From positions 1-64,000 of the forward strand of contig JBKHCL010000004.1 of NCBI GenBank assembly GCA_046541875.1: 64,000 nucleotides of DNA, read 5' to 3'. The stretch comes from CAZFPT01 sp046541875. Lineage in GTDB: Bacteria > Planctomycetota > Phycisphaerae > SM23-33. The notes under the pieces were generated by a model. That model saw only the letters and a program-made list of their open reading frames with translations, was not told the DNA's origin and made no database searches. Shown here piece after piece: positions 38,041 to 47,347 of this stretch; positions within the stretch are counted from its first letter, which is position 1, and the number at the start of each line of letters is the position of its first letter. Made by a program: the position numbers and the translations under genes.

Positions 38041-38342
38041 CGTTTTCTCCTGTCTTCTGGGATGCTCATGGTCACGCCGATCGGCAGGCGACCGACGCAA
38101 CATGGTAAGATGCGACAGATTCCGGGAGATTGAAAGCAAAATTGCCAAAGAATGCGTCGAATCCCATGAAATGACAAAAGATTTCCGCCGCGGATCGTGG
38201 ATTCAGCTAAAAACGGTGCCTCGCCGGTCAGGTGTGGCATTTTGAGATAAGAACGGCCCATTCTGCCGCGACGGGGGTTATAAAAGGTGTCGGCCCGCCC
38301 AGGGCCGTTGGACTCTCGCACCGAACCGAAAGGACCCTGTTC
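38041..38342. other. 302-bp divergent gap
   Basis: The gap lies between two divergent genes. TATAAA at 38279-38284 is a possible plus-strand -10 element for the PQQ-type gene, without a convincing -35. AAGGA eight bases before 38343 serves that gene. No other element is recognised. Confidence 0.4.
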
Positions 38343-40199
38343 ATGATCCGCTGCACTCCGTTGCTTTTGGTTGTCGCACTTTCAGGATTGGTCGCCGGCG
38401 CCGCGCTGGCCGAGGGGCCCATCGAGGGCTGCTCCGTTCATCGCCCCACGGGCGAGTATGCCCTGGTCACACTCCGCTTCGACGTGCCCGGCGCCGCCAG
38501 GACGCACGAGAAGTACGCCAAGTGGACCTACATGGGCGGAATGCGCGACGGCAGGATGACTATCGCTCACGGGATCGGGCTCTACGGGGGCGGAACGCTC
38601 ACGCTCACCGACGGCAAGCTCACCGGGACCTTCAAGCACACCCGAAAGGTCCACAAGCGGCGCGGCCCGATCATGACCGTGGTCGTCGACGCTGTCGTTA
38701 CAGACGGCAAGATCACCGGCAAGGCCACCATCGACGGTCACGATGGCACGGTCAACGGAACGGTGACCGCCGCCGAGCAGCTCGCCAAGACCAACGACAT
38801 CCCGGACGACGTCGATTGGCCGGCGTTTCTCGGGCCTATCGCCGGCGGGGCCGCTGCGGAGCCCACCGGCGTGGAGCTGATCGAGTCCGAGAAGGGGTTC
38901 GAGTTGAGGTGGGTTCCCGAGGAGATCGATATCGGGCAGGGGATCGGTTCGATCTCCCGATACATGCACAAGTGGAACGACGCCAGCGGTCGACGGACCT
39001 GCTCGGGCTCGACATCGCCCATCGCGGGCGATGGCAAGGTGTACCTGAGCTACTACGTGCCCAGCCCGGCGGAGGCCCCGTCCGAGAAGACGCTCCAGGA
39101 GATGGCGAAAGATGCCGGAACGGCGGCCGACAAGCTGCCTCGCTACGCCCTGGAGAAGATCTATCCGAAGGTCGACGATATCGTGCTTTGCATGGATGCC
39201 GAAACCGGCCGGACGATCTGGAAGGCGACGATGGTCGCCCGCGGGCGCAACCATCAGCACCACAAGGAAGGGCCCTTCAACATGACTCCCGGCCTGGGCG
39301 GCGGGCGCGTGTTCGCCATCGGCATGTCGGGCTCGCTCTACGCCTTCGACGCCAAGACGGGCAAGCCGCTCTGGGAGACGCCCCTGAAGAACGGGCGGAG
39401 AAACCTCTACAGTTCCACCGCCCTGGTCGGGCGGAAGGTGGTCGTCGTGCCCATGCAGGGCCGCTGGGCAGGGCTGGACACGAAGACCGGCAAGGTCGTA
39501 TGGCAGTCCGATGTCCGCCATGAGCACGTCACGCTCGCGCTCTACCCCGCCGGCGGGAAGGACTACTTCATCGGCGGCGCCGGCGATCAGATCGTCTGCA
39601 TCGACGGCGCCGACGGGAAAACCGTCTGGACTCTCGACGCCAAGGTCCTCTCTCACGGCCGAGGGTTCGGGTCGGGGGGAATCAGCATTCACGGCGAGAC
39701 GTTGCTGACGTATCTGCAGGAGGGCGGCAGGAAGGACTTTACGCCCTACTGCGCCGCGTGGCAGCTCGACGGGGCGACCAAGCCGAAACAGTTGTGGAAG
39801 GTGTCGGTCAAGGGCTCCAACGCCGAGCACGTTCCGGTGGTGATTCGCGGGAAGTACGTGTTCACCGGCGACCTGAGTTGTTGGGACATCGAGACCGGTA
39901 AGAAGCTCGACCAGACCGAGGGCGTCAAGCCCGGCAACGGCGGCTATATGCAGGGCATGGAGGATACGGTTCTGGTCCGTCGGGACGGCACGCACGGGCA
40001 GATCGAGATCGCACTGTATCGGATCGGTGCGGACGGGAAGATCACCACCGTCACGCCCAAGGGCAAATCATGGTGGCCGACGTATGGCGCCGGGACGACC
40101 ACTTACCACCACGCGCTGATGTACCCGCTGCTGGACGGCCGGGTTTATCTGCGGCAGGCGGACGGGGTGTACTGCTGGGACATGCGGAAGAAGAAGTGA
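38343..40199 (+). CDS. Secreted PQQ-repeat beta-propeller protein
   Basis: The 618-residue protein has a signal peptide (about 1-23, ending ALA-EG). A beta-rich N-terminal domain of about 150 residues follows, and then PQQ-like propeller repeats (VLCMDAETGRTIWKATM, LYAFDAKTGKPLWETPL, WAGLDTKTGKVVWQS, IVCIDGADGKTVWTL). It lacks the catalytic residues of true quinoprotein dehydrogenases as far as I can see, so it is probably a binding or scaffold protein outside the cytoplasm. It is a single-gene unit, and its relation to the PQQ protein at 32054-34645 is at the fold level only. Confidence 0.78.
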   Translation: MIRCTPLLLVVALSGLVAGAALAEGPIEGCSVHRPTGEYALVTLRFDVPGAARTHEKYAKWTYMGGMRDGRMTIAHGIGLYGGGTLTLTDGKLTGTFKHTRKVHKRRGPIMTVVVDAVVTDGKITGKATIDGHDGTVNGTVTAAEQLAKTNDIPDDVDWPAFLGPIAGGAAAEPTGVELIESEKGFELRWVPEEIDIGQGIGSISRYMHKWNDASGRRTCSGSTSPIAGDGKVYLSYYVPSPAEAPSEKTLQEMAKDAGTAADKLPRYALEKIYPKVDDIVLCMDAETGRTIWKATMVARGRNHQHHKEGPFNMTPGLGGGRVFAIGMSGSLYAFDAKTGKPLWETPLKNGRRNLYSSTALVGRKVVVVPMQGRWAGLDTKTGKVVWQSDVRHEHVTLALYPAGGKDYFIGGAGDQIVCIDGADGKTVWTLDAKVLSHGRGFGSGGISIHGETLLTYLQEGGRKDFTPYCAAWQLDGATKPKQLWKVSVKGSNAEHVPVVIRGKYVFTGDLSCWDIETGKKLDQTEGVKPGNGGYMQGMEDTVLVRRDGTHGQIEIALYRIGADGKITTVTPKGKSWWPTYGAGTTTYHHALMYPLLDGRVYLRQADGVYCWDMRKKK

Positions 40200-40767
40200 C
40201 AGCGGCAAAGCGGTCTTGGATTGATCCCAGTTGTTCCGCCTGCCTGCCGGCAGCAGGCCCCCAACAAGTTGAGGGCGCCCGAGAACACTGGGTGCCCGGG
40301 TTTGTGCAGCGAGCCTGAGCGAGCTGAGCAGCCCGGCTGGTTGGAATTGCGTTCCATGCTTGGATTGGCAGTGTCGCGGCGGCCGGGTTGCTCCGTTCCT
40401 CCCTCGCAGGCTCGGTCAGAACGGCACAAGCCCGGGGGCCCTTGAGAGAGGCTTCGACCCGGCGCACAATCAATCGCCCGATCGTCAACGTTCCGCCCTC
40501 AACGAGTTGCGGGCCCTACGGCCCAGGCCACGAAAAACTCTCCGAGGAAGCCCCCACCGTCAGGTGGGGGATGTAGGCATCTCGTAGCTGGGGCTGCGTC
40601 CGTCGCTTCGTGAAATGTTTCACAATCTCGGGGTCTCCCGCGAAATTGTCGCCCCGGCGCGGTACAATGACCTGCGCGCCGCGGGCCCGCGCGTGTTGTT
40701 CGGTGCGGCTGGACCGCGGCAGGCGAGCGAGGACCATCCGCAAAGACCAAGGAAGAAAGCACACCCC
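40200..40767. other. 568-bp gap with inverted repeats
   Basis: No credible gene is seen between the PQQ-type gene and hydE. A perfect hairpin, CCCCCACC-GTCA-GGTGGGGG, lies at 40551-40570. It resembles the AAGCCCCCACC type of hairpin at ends of IS200/IS605 elements, and the shape matches the one at 4589-4608. Around 40235-40460 there are several GC-rich inverted repeats that might be a decayed repeat. A TACAAT at 40663-40668 is a possible -10 for the hyd operon without a matching -35. Confidence 0.45.
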
Positions 40768-41850
40768 ATGGCTGTGACGTTTGAGGAGATCATCGGTTGG
40801 CTTCGCGAGGACGACCCGGCCAGGCTCGAAGAACTCTGGGCCCGGGCCGACCGCGTCCGCCGCGAGAACGTCGGCGACGAGGTCCATTTGCGCGGGCTCA
40901 TCGAGATCTCCAACATCTGCATCCGTCGCTGCGGCTATTGTGGCCTGCGGGCGGACAACACCGCCCTGGAGCGGTATCGCATGTCCGCCCACGAGGTCAA
41001 GCAGTGCGCCGAGGACACCGTCCGCTACGGCTATGGGACGGTCGTGATTCAGGCCGGCGAGGACGTGAACATTACCTGCGACTGGATGGCCGACATCGTC
41101 CGGTGGATCAAGGCTCACACGCCGCTTGCGGTCACGCTCAGCCTCGGTGAGCGGAGCGAGGAGGAGCTTGCCACCTGGCGAGAGGCCGGCGCCGACCGCT
41201 ATCTGTTGCGGTTCGAGACGAGCAATCGCGCGCTGTTCGACCGCATTCATCCGCCCGCCCCGGGCAGTGAAAGCTGCGACCGTTTCGCCGTGCTGCGATC
41301 GCTGAAGAAGCTCGGCTACGAGGTGGGCTCGGGCGTGATGATCGGCATTCCGGGCCAGTCGTACGCGGACCTGGCGCGGAGCATCGAACTGTTCTCCGAG
41401 CTGGACCTGGATATGATCGGCGTGGGCCCGTACATCGCCCATCCGTCGACACCGCTGGGTCAGGAGCCGCCGCGAGACTCGCCCGACCAGGTGCCCAACA
41501 CCGAGGCCATGACGTACAAGGTTCTCGCCCTGACGCGCCTGGCGTGTCCCCAAGCGAACATTCCGTCCACCACGGCCCTGGCGACGCTGAACCTCGCCCA
41601 GGGGCGCGAGCTGGGGCTGGAGCGCGGGGCGAACGTCTGCATGCCGAACGTCACGCCGCGGAAGTACCGCGCGATGTACGAGATTTACCCCGCCAAGGCG
41701 TGCATCAATGACGACGCCGGCAAGTGCCACTCCTGCATGCGGGCACGGATCGAGTCCATCGGCCGATCGGTGGGGCAGGGGCGCGGCGACTCGCCGAACT
41801 ACCTCGAATCGAGCGACGAACAAACTCCCGCGGACCAGCCGGCGGAATAG
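40768..41850 (+). CDS. hydE: [FeFe]-hydrogenase maturase HydE
   Basis: HydE is a radical SAM enzyme that works on the HydG product while the H-cluster of [FeFe] hydrogenase is built. The 360-residue protein has the SAM cluster motif C51-x3-C55-x2-C58 (CIRRCGYC). The second cluster motif C312-x7-C320-x2-C323 has the spacing reported for the Thermotoga maritima enzyme. The ATG at 40768 is chosen because homology starts there; a purine-rich AAGGAAG lies about 12 bases upstream. hydG follows after 42 bp, then aspA and hydF. Confidence 0.93.
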   Translation: MAVTFEEIIGWLREDDPARLEELWARADRVRRENVGDEVHLRGLIEISNICIRRCGYCGLRADNTALERYRMSAHEVKQCAEDTVRYGYGTVVIQAGEDVNITCDWMADIVRWIKAHTPLAVTLSLGERSEEELATWREAGADRYLLRFETSNRALFDRIHPPAPGSESCDRFAVLRSLKKLGYEVGSGVMIGIPGQSYADLARSIELFSELDLDMIGVGPYIAHPSTPLGQEPPRDSPDQVPNTEAMTYKVLALTRLACPQANIPSTTALATLNLAQGRELGLERGANVCMPNVTPRKYRAMYEIYPAKACINDDAGKCHSCMRARIESIGRSVGQGRGDSPNYLESSDEQTPADQPAE

Positions 41851-41892
41851 GTCGACTTTGCGGGGGTTCACACATCAGGAAGGCAGAGACTT

Positions 41893-43314
41893 ATGTTGAT
41901 GGACACGAAAACGCTGAGCAAGAACGCCACGGACTTCATCGACGACGCGTATCTCGAAGGCCTGCTCGAAGGCCAAACACCCGAGAAGTCTCGCGTGCGG
42001 GAGCTGGTCGCCAAGGGCATGGGCAAGGAGCCCCTCTCCACCGAAGAGACGGCGGAGCTGCTGCTGGCCGACGACCCGGAGCTGGTGGAGGAGATCTTCG
42101 CAGCCGCCCGGCAGTTGAAGGAGAACGTCTACGGCAACCGCATCGTGCTGTTCGCGCCGCTGTATATCGGCAGCTACTGCATCAACGAGTGCAAGTACTG
42201 TGGCTTTTCGCGTCGCAACCCGGACGCCCACCGTCGCACTCTCTCGGAGGATGAGGTTCGGGCCCAGGTCAAGGCGCTGGTCGACAAAGGCCACAAGCGG
42301 CTGATCCTGGTTTTCGGCGAGCATCCGTGGTACGACGCGAACTTCATCGCCGAGACGGTCGGGACGGTCTACGACACCAGGCACGGCCACGGCGAGATCC
42401 GCCGGGTGAACATCAACGCCGCCCCGCTGGACCACGAGGGTTTCCGCATCGTCAAGGAGTCGGGAATCGGGACGTACCAGATTTTCCAGGAGACCTATCA
42501 TCACGAGACGTACGCCCGCTGCCATCCGAAGGGCACGCAGAAAGCGGATTATCTCTGGCGGCTGGACTCGCTCAGCCGGGCGTTCGAGAGCGGCTGCGAT
42601 GACGTCGGCCTCGGCGCGCTGTTCGGCCTGGCCGACTGGCGGTTCGAGGTGCTCGGGCTGGTGACCCACTCGCTGCACCTGCAGCAGAAGTACGGGGTCG
42701 GCCCGCACACGCTGAGCTTCCCGCGCCTGCAGTCGGCCAGCGGTCTGGAGATGGACGGCAAGCCGCTCGTGTCCGACTGGGATTTCAAACGGCTGATCGC
42801 GATTCTGCGCCTGGCCGTCCCGTACACGGGGCTGATCCTCACCGCACGCGAGAAACCCGAGCTGCGCCGGGAGGTGATGAGCTTCGGCGTCTCGCAGATC
42901 GACGCCGGCAGCCGAATCGAAATGGGCGGATATACCGAATGCGGCGACGCCCAGCAACTCTGCAAGGAGCAGTTCTCGCTGGGCGATATCCGCAGCCTCG
43001 ACGAGGTCGTCGGCGAGTTGGTCACCGACGGGTACATCCCCAGTTGGTGCACGGCCTGCTATCGCGTGGGGCGTACCGGCGAGCACTTCATGGAGTTCGC
43101 CATCCCCGGGTTCATCAAGAAGCTCTGCACGCCCAACGCGCTGCTGACGCTGCAGGAATACCTCGTGGACTACGCCACGCCCGAGACGCGGGCCGCCGGA
43201 GAGAAGCTCATCGACGCCGAACTGGCCAAGCTCGAAGACGACGAGCGCAAGCAGACGCTCACCGATCGGCTGGCGAAGATCCGTGACACCGACGACCGGG
43301 ATATGTTCTTCTAG
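41893..43314 (+). CDS. hydG: [FeFe]-hydrogenase maturase HydG
   Basis: HydG cleaves tyrosine to p-cresol and dehydroglycine and makes the CO and CN ligands of the H-cluster on an iron-cysteine complex. The 473-residue protein has the radical SAM motif C96-x3-C100-x2-C103. It also has the C-terminal auxiliary cluster motif C386-x2-C389-x22-C412, exactly the CX2CX22C that separates HydG from the related ThiH. AGGAAGG lies nine bases before the ATG. aspA begins 5 bp after its stop, so the genes form one transcript. Confidence 0.95.
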   Translation: MLMDTKTLSKNATDFIDDAYLEGLLEGQTPEKSRVRELVAKGMGKEPLSTEETAELLLADDPELVEEIFAAARQLKENVYGNRIVLFAPLYIGSYCINECKYCGFSRRNPDAHRRTLSEDEVRAQVKALVDKGHKRLILVFGEHPWYDANFIAETVGTVYDTRHGHGEIRRVNINAAPLDHEGFRIVKESGIGTYQIFQETYHHETYARCHPKGTQKADYLWRLDSLSRAFESGCDDVGLGALFGLADWRFEVLGLVTHSLHLQQKYGVGPHTLSFPRLQSASGLEMDGKPLVSDWDFKRLIAILRLAVPYTGLILTAREKPELRREVMSFGVSQIDAGSRIEMGGYTECGDAQQLCKEQFSLGDIRSLDEVVGELVTDGYIPSWCTACYRVGRTGEHFMEFAIPGFIKKLCTPNALLTLQEYLVDYATPETRAAGEKLIDAELAKLEDDERKQTLTDRLAKIRDTDDRDMFF

Positions 43315-43319
43315 ACGGC

Positions 43320-44723
43320 ATGGCTGACTTCCGAACCGAACACGACCTGCTGGGCGAGAAGGAAATTCCCGGCGACGCGCTGTACGGCGTGCATGCGGCG
43401 CGGGCGAGGGAGAACTTCCCGCTGGCCGGGCGGCGGCCGCGGCGCGCACTGATCCATGCCTTCGGACAGGTGAAACTCGCCTGCGTCCGGGCCAACCAGG
43501 AGCTGGGCGCATGGGACGACGAAACATTCTCCGCCATCGCGGCCGCCTGCGAGGAAATGGCGCTGGGGCGGCTGGACGAGCATATCGTGGTCGACGCGCT
43601 GCAGGGCGGGGCGGGCACGTCGACGAACATGAACGTCAACGAGGTGCTCGCCAACCGAGCGCTGCAACTCCTCGGCAAACCTCTCGGCGATTATGAGACC
43701 GTCCATCCGCTGGACGACGTGAACCGCCACCAGTCGACCAACGATACGTTTCCCACCGCGCTGAAGGTGGCGGCGATCGGCGAACTCCGCTCGCTCGAGC
43801 GGGCGCTGGTGGCGCTGCTCGAGGCGTTCCAGACCAAGGAGAAACAGACCGCCCACGTGGTGAAGGTCGGGCGCACGCAGTATCAGGATGCGGTGCTGAC
43901 CACCGTCGGCCGCGAGATGGCCGCCTACGCCGAAGCCTTCGGGCGCGACCGCTGGCGGGTGTACAAGTGCGAGGAACGCCTCCGGGTGGTGAACCTCGGC
44001 GGGACGGCCATCGGGACCGGGCTGGGCGCGCCGCGGCGGTACATCTTCCGCGCGGTGGAGCACCTGCGGGAGATTACCGGCTTCGGGATCGCCCGGGCGG
44101 AGAACCTCGTCGAGGCCACCCAGAATACGGACGTGTACGCGGAGGTCAGCGGGATTCTCTCGGCGTGCGCGAGCAATCTCATCAAGACCGCCGACGACCT
44201 TCGGTTGATGAGTTCCGGACCGGACGCCGGGTTCGGCGAGCTGACCCTGCCGGCCGTCCAGGCCGGCAGCAGCATCATGCCCGGAAAGGTCAATCCGGTC
44301 ATCCCCGAAGCGGTCGACCAGGCGGCGATGGTCGTCCTGGGCAACCACGCGGTGATCGCCCGGGCCTGCTCGGCCGGCAGCCTGGAGCTCAACGCGTTCG
44401 GCCCGCTGCTGGCCGAGACGCTGCTGGAAAGCCTCGAACTGCTTACCCGCGCGGCGGAGATATTCCGAACGCGGTGCGTCGAGGGGATCGAGGTGAACGA
44501 AGACGCCTGCCGGGCCCACGTGGACGGCTCGACGGCCACCCTCACCGCGCTGGTGGAAGAGCTCGGGTATGAGACCACCCAGCAGGTCGGGGCTGAGCGG
44601 CAAGCCGGCGGAAAAACCATCCGCCGGATCGTCACCGACAAGGGCCTGCTGAGCGAAGAGCAGTTCGACGAGTTGATCTCGGCGGAGCGTGTGACCGCCC
44701 TAGGCTCGCGGAAGCGCAACTGA
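43320..44723 (+). CDS. aspA: Aspartate ammonia-lyase inside the hyd operon
   Basis: The 467-residue enzyme splits aspartate into fumarate and ammonia. Family features are GGAGTSTNMNVNEVLANRA, the HQSTNDTFPT motif and the signature GSSIMPGKVNP with the catalytic serine loop. Class II fumarase is the nearest alternative; NMNVNEV and the overall pattern favour aspartase. The gene lies 5 bp after hydG and 16 bp before hydF, and has no obvious ribosome binding site of its own, so translation may be coupled. Its place among the maturases suggests that the ammonia, or removal of an amino acid, matters for H-cluster synthesis, but this is inference. Confidence 0.88.
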   Translation: MADFRTEHDLLGEKEIPGDALYGVHAARARENFPLAGRRPRRALIHAFGQVKLACVRANQELGAWDDETFSAIAAACEEMALGRLDEHIVVDALQGGAGTSTNMNVNEVLANRALQLLGKPLGDYETVHPLDDVNRHQSTNDTFPTALKVAAIGELRSLERALVALLEAFQTKEKQTAHVVKVGRTQYQDAVLTTVGREMAAYAEAFGRDRWRVYKCEERLRVVNLGGTAIGTGLGAPRRYIFRAVEHLREITGFGIARAENLVEATQNTDVYAEVSGILSACASNLIKTADDLRLMSSGPDAGFGELTLPAVQAGSSIMPGKVNPVIPEAVDQAAMVVLGNHAVIARACSAGSLELNAFGPLLAETLLESLELLTRAAEIFRTRCVEGIEVNEDACRAHVDGSTATLTALVEELGYETTQQVGAERQAGGKTIRRIVTDKGLLSEEQFDELISAERVTALGSRKRN

Positions 44724-44739
44724 AGCCCCGGAGAAGCCA

Positions 44740-45972
44740 ATGCAGAAGACCCCCAAAGGCTTTCGGCTGCACATCGGGCTGTTCGGTCGACGGAATGTCG
44801 GCAAGAGTTCGCTGCTGAATGCCATGACGCGCCAGAACGTTTCGATTGTCTCGGAGACCGCCGGCACGACGACCGACCCGGTCGAGAAACCCATGGAACT
44901 GCTGCCGGTGGGGCCGGTGCTGTTTATCGACACTGCCGGCATCGACGACGTGGGCGCGCTGGGCGAGATGCGCGTCGCCAAGACCCGCCAGGCGTTCGAC
45001 CGTACCGACCTCGGCGTCATCGTGGCGGGCGGTGGCGCGTGGGGCGAGTTCGAGCAGGGCATCCTCGATGAACTCACCGGCCTGGACGTGCCGGTCATCG
45101 TGGTGGCCAACAAGTCGGACCTGGCCGAGTTGCCTGCCGACGTCGACAAGATGCTTCAGGAGCGCGGCGTGCCGGTCGTTCGCACGGTGGCTTCGCAGGG
45201 CGAGGGCATCCTCGATCTGCGCGAGGCGCTCATCAAGGCTGCCCCGGATGAGTTCATCAACGCCCCGACGATCGTGGCCGACCTCGTGGGTGCCGGTGAG
45301 CTGGCGGTGCTGGTGGTTCCCATCGACCTGGAAGCCCCCAAGGGCCGACTCATCCTGCCGCAGGTGCAGACCATCCGCGATCTGCTCGACGGCGACGCCT
45401 ATTGCATGGTCGTCAAGGAGCGCGAGCTGCGCGACGCGCTGGAGCGGGTGAACCGCCCGCCCGGGCTGGTCATCACCGACTCGCAGGGCTTCCTGAAGGT
45501 CGCCGGCGACACGCCTCGGGAGATCCCGCTGACCTCGTTCAGCATCCTGTTCGCGCGGTTCAAGGGCGACCTGGCCGAGTTCGTTCGCGGCACGTTGGCG
45601 ATCGAGGACCTGGTCCCCGGCGACCGCGTGCTGGTGGCAGAGGCCTGCAGCCATCATCCCATCGGCGAGGATATCGGGCGTGTGAAGATTCCGCGCTGGC
45701 TGACGCAGTACGTCGGCGGCAAGCTGGAGTTCGACCACGTCCAGGGGCACGATTTCCCAGACGATCTGTCGCCCTACAAGCTCGTGATCCACTGCGGGGC
45801 ATGCATGTGGAACCGCCGCCAGACGCTTTCTCGGCAGCTGCGTTGCCGCAAGGCGAACGTCCCGATGGCCAATTACGGGCTGACCATCGCCTACTCGCTG
45901 GGCATCTTCGAGCGGGCCCTCGAGCCGTTCCCCGCGGCTGAGGAGGTCTACCGCCAAGCGATGGGACGGTAG
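44740..45972 (+). CDS. hydF: [FeFe]-hydrogenase maturation GTPase HydF
   Basis: HydF is the scaffold on which the diiron subcluster is assembled before transfer to the hydrogenase. The 410-residue protein has a GTPase domain: P-loop GRRNVGKS at 16-23, DTAG (G3) and NKSD (G4). Its C-terminal cluster motif is C303-x-H305 with C352-x2-C355 (HCGAC), the family pattern for the [4Fe-4S] site. GGAG precedes the ATG by six bases. It completes the maturation set, but no hydA is in the window. Confidence 0.95.
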   Translation: MQKTPKGFRLHIGLFGRRNVGKSSLLNAMTRQNVSIVSETAGTTTDPVEKPMELLPVGPVLFIDTAGIDDVGALGEMRVAKTRQAFDRTDLGVIVAGGGAWGEFEQGILDELTGLDVPVIVVANKSDLAELPADVDKMLQERGVPVVRTVASQGEGILDLREALIKAAPDEFINAPTIVADLVGAGELAVLVVPIDLEAPKGRLILPQVQTIRDLLDGDAYCMVVKERELRDALERVNRPPGLVITDSQGFLKVAGDTPREIPLTSFSILFARFKGDLAEFVRGTLAIEDLVPGDRVLVAEACSHHPIGEDIGRVKIPRWLTQYVGGKLEFDHVQGHDFPDDLSPYKLVIHCGACMWNRRQTLSRQLRCRKANVPMANYGLTIAYSLGIFERALEPFPAAEEVYRQAMGR

Positions 45973-46378
45973 CCGACCACGTCACGGAAACAAGAAAGTT
46001 ACGGCCGATGGGGGATCAGGATTACCCAGGGCGCCAAAATAGCAATTCTACCCACTTCGCATTTGCATCCAACGTGCCTGCAAGGCCGTCGCAAAGCGGA
46101 ATCGCCGTCGGCAAGTGCTTATAATAACGTTGGATGTGAATCGGCACAGCCGGGCGGGCGAATCATCAAAGGCGGCAGTTTTTCTCCGCTTTCCGCTTGT
46201 GGAATGCGTGTTCTACTGTAGAATTCGCCAACTTTGATATTCCTGCGGGGAACCGAATCGTAGGTTCCTGCGTGGGAGGCTTGGCCATGGACGGCTTGAG
46301 GCTACGGTTCTACCGAACACCCACGGACGGTAGAGACGGAACGGCGACGTTTGGCCGATTTCCGCGAGGTACCAGGTT
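45973..46378. other. 406-bp leader/promoter gap
   Basis: The gap lies between hydF and the 3D-domain gene, with two possible -10 elements: TATAAT at 46120-46125 and TAGAAT at 46219-46224. The region at about 46240-46330 has inverted repeats and a GGGGAACC segment but lacks the rest of any riboswitch consensus I know. AT-rich stretches at 46020-46060 are unassigned. Confidence 0.4.
46197..46224 (+). promoter_or_regulatory. Possible promoter of the 3D-domain gene
   Basis: TTGTGG (46197-46202) and TAGAAT (46219-46224) are separated by 16 bp, matching 4 and 5 of 6 consensus bases. It would give a leader of about 150 nt before the ATG at 46379. The TATAAT at 46120-46125 is an alternative without a clear -35. 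Confidence 0.4.
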
Positions 46379-47035
46379 ATGTCCAGACCAGGCAAAGCGT
46401 TGGTCTATATGTTCCCGCTGCTGGTGGGCTCGACGATTCTCGTTCTCGGGCACACCGCGTTGACGCAGGAGGCGAAGCTGCCTGCTCCCGCGGCGAGTGT
46501 CCCTGCCGTTGCCGACCGGCCCGATGCGGCTGAGGCGGTATCGCCCGAGCCCGAGCCCGAGCCGGCGCCGACTCCGACCCCTGCTGCGGCGCGAAGCGTG
46601 CCGCCGCCTGCCCCGTCCGGCAGGGCCCGGGGCGAAACGCCCGCCGAGGCCCGATCCCGCGCTGCCGACCCACCCGCTCCCGAAGCCGAGGTCGAGGCTA
46701 ACGCCAAGCGCCGAACGGTGACCGTCGAGATGCTGGTAACGGGCTATTGCCCCTGCCGCAAGTGCTGCGGGAGCTTCTCCGACGGCAAGACCGCCAGCGG
46801 AAAGCGCATCAATTACAATGGTGGGAAGTTCATCGCTGCCGACACGAGCCTGCTGCCGTTCGGTACGATGGTATCCATCCCGGGCTACAACGGCGGCCGA
46901 CCGGTGCCCGTGGAAGACCGCGGCGGACGGATCAAGGGGCGTCGGCTGGACCTGTTCTTCTTCAGCCATCACCAGGCCAGGCAGTGGGGCGCCCGGCGGA
47001 TCGAGGTGACCGTCTACCTCGATGACGAAGACTGA
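46379..47035 (+). CDS. Exported 3D-domain protein
   Basis: The 218-residue protein has an N-terminal membrane anchor or uncleaved signal (about 8-27) and a Pro/Glu/Ala-rich linker (about 35-108) suited to span the envelope. The C-terminal 3D domain (FIAADTSLLPFGTMVSIPGY, then VEDRGGRIKGRRLDLFF) carries the three family aspartates at 155, 180 and 191. The fold is a double-psi beta barrel related to the lytic transglycosylase MltA, so peptidoglycan turnover is likely. A cysteine cluster, YCPCRKCCG (123-131), lies just before the domain. Confidence 0.8.
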   Translation: MSRPGKALVYMFPLLVGSTILVLGHTALTQEAKLPAPAASVPAVADRPDAAEAVSPEPEPEPAPTPTPAAARSVPPPAPSGRARGETPAEARSRAADPPAPEAEVEANAKRRTVTVEMLVTGYCPCRKCCGSFSDGKTASGKRINYNGGKFIAADTSLLPFGTMVSIPGYNGGRPVPVEDRGGRIKGRRLDLFFFSHHQARQWGARRIEVTVYLDDED

Positions 47036-47062
47036 TTGCTCAGCCCGCAGAAGGAAATGAAA

Positions 47063-47096
47063 CAGGCCGATCGCCTCGATTGAGACGGTCGGCCTG
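47063..47096 (-). terminator. Terminator of the FmdB-like gene
   Basis: CAGGCCGATCG (47063-47073) pairs with CGGTCGGCCTG (47086-47096) over 11 bp including one G-U pair. On the minus strand the stem is followed by TTTCATTT, so it should end the FmdB-like transcript. It also lies just after the 3D-domain gene on the plus strand. Confidence 0.65.
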
Positions 47097-47119
47097 ATTG
47101 ATGCGCCGTTGGGGGGCGA

Positions 47120-47347
47120 TCAGCCCATCGGGCAGCTTCGCCCGGACGGACAGCCGTCGGCCTGGGCGCACGGGCCGGTCGCACCGCAGGCGGCAGAGGC
47201 GTCCTTGTTGTGGGCGGCGAACGTCGAGAACTGCCGCTCCAGCTTCCGCCCGCCGCACTCGGGACAGCTCGGGCGGGCATCGCTCGATTTCACCAACAAC
47301 TCGCAGGGGGTCCGGCAGTCCTTGCAGATGTACTCGTAGATGGGCAT
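47120..47347 (-). CDS. FmdB-type zinc-ribbon protein
   Basis: The 75-residue protein starts MPIYEYICKDC and has the two-knuckle pattern C-x2-C then CPEC of the FmdB/CxxC_CXXC_SSSS family. The C-terminal tail adds five more cysteines (CGATGPCAQADGCPSGRSC). Members are small regulatory-looking zinc proteins of uncertain role. GAGGA lies six bases before the ATG at 47347. Confidence 0.8.
   Translation of the reverse strand: MPIYEYICKDCRTPCELLVKSSDARPSCPECGGRKLERQFSTFAAHNKDASAACGATGPCAQADGCPSGRSCPMG

Noticed and set aside
46240..46330. Possible c-di-AMP (ydaO-type) riboswitch before the 3D-domain gene
   Set aside because: A GGGGAACC segment and the nature of the gene raised the idea, but the GGGGUGAA and AGCUAACCUCGUA segments of the consensus are missing.
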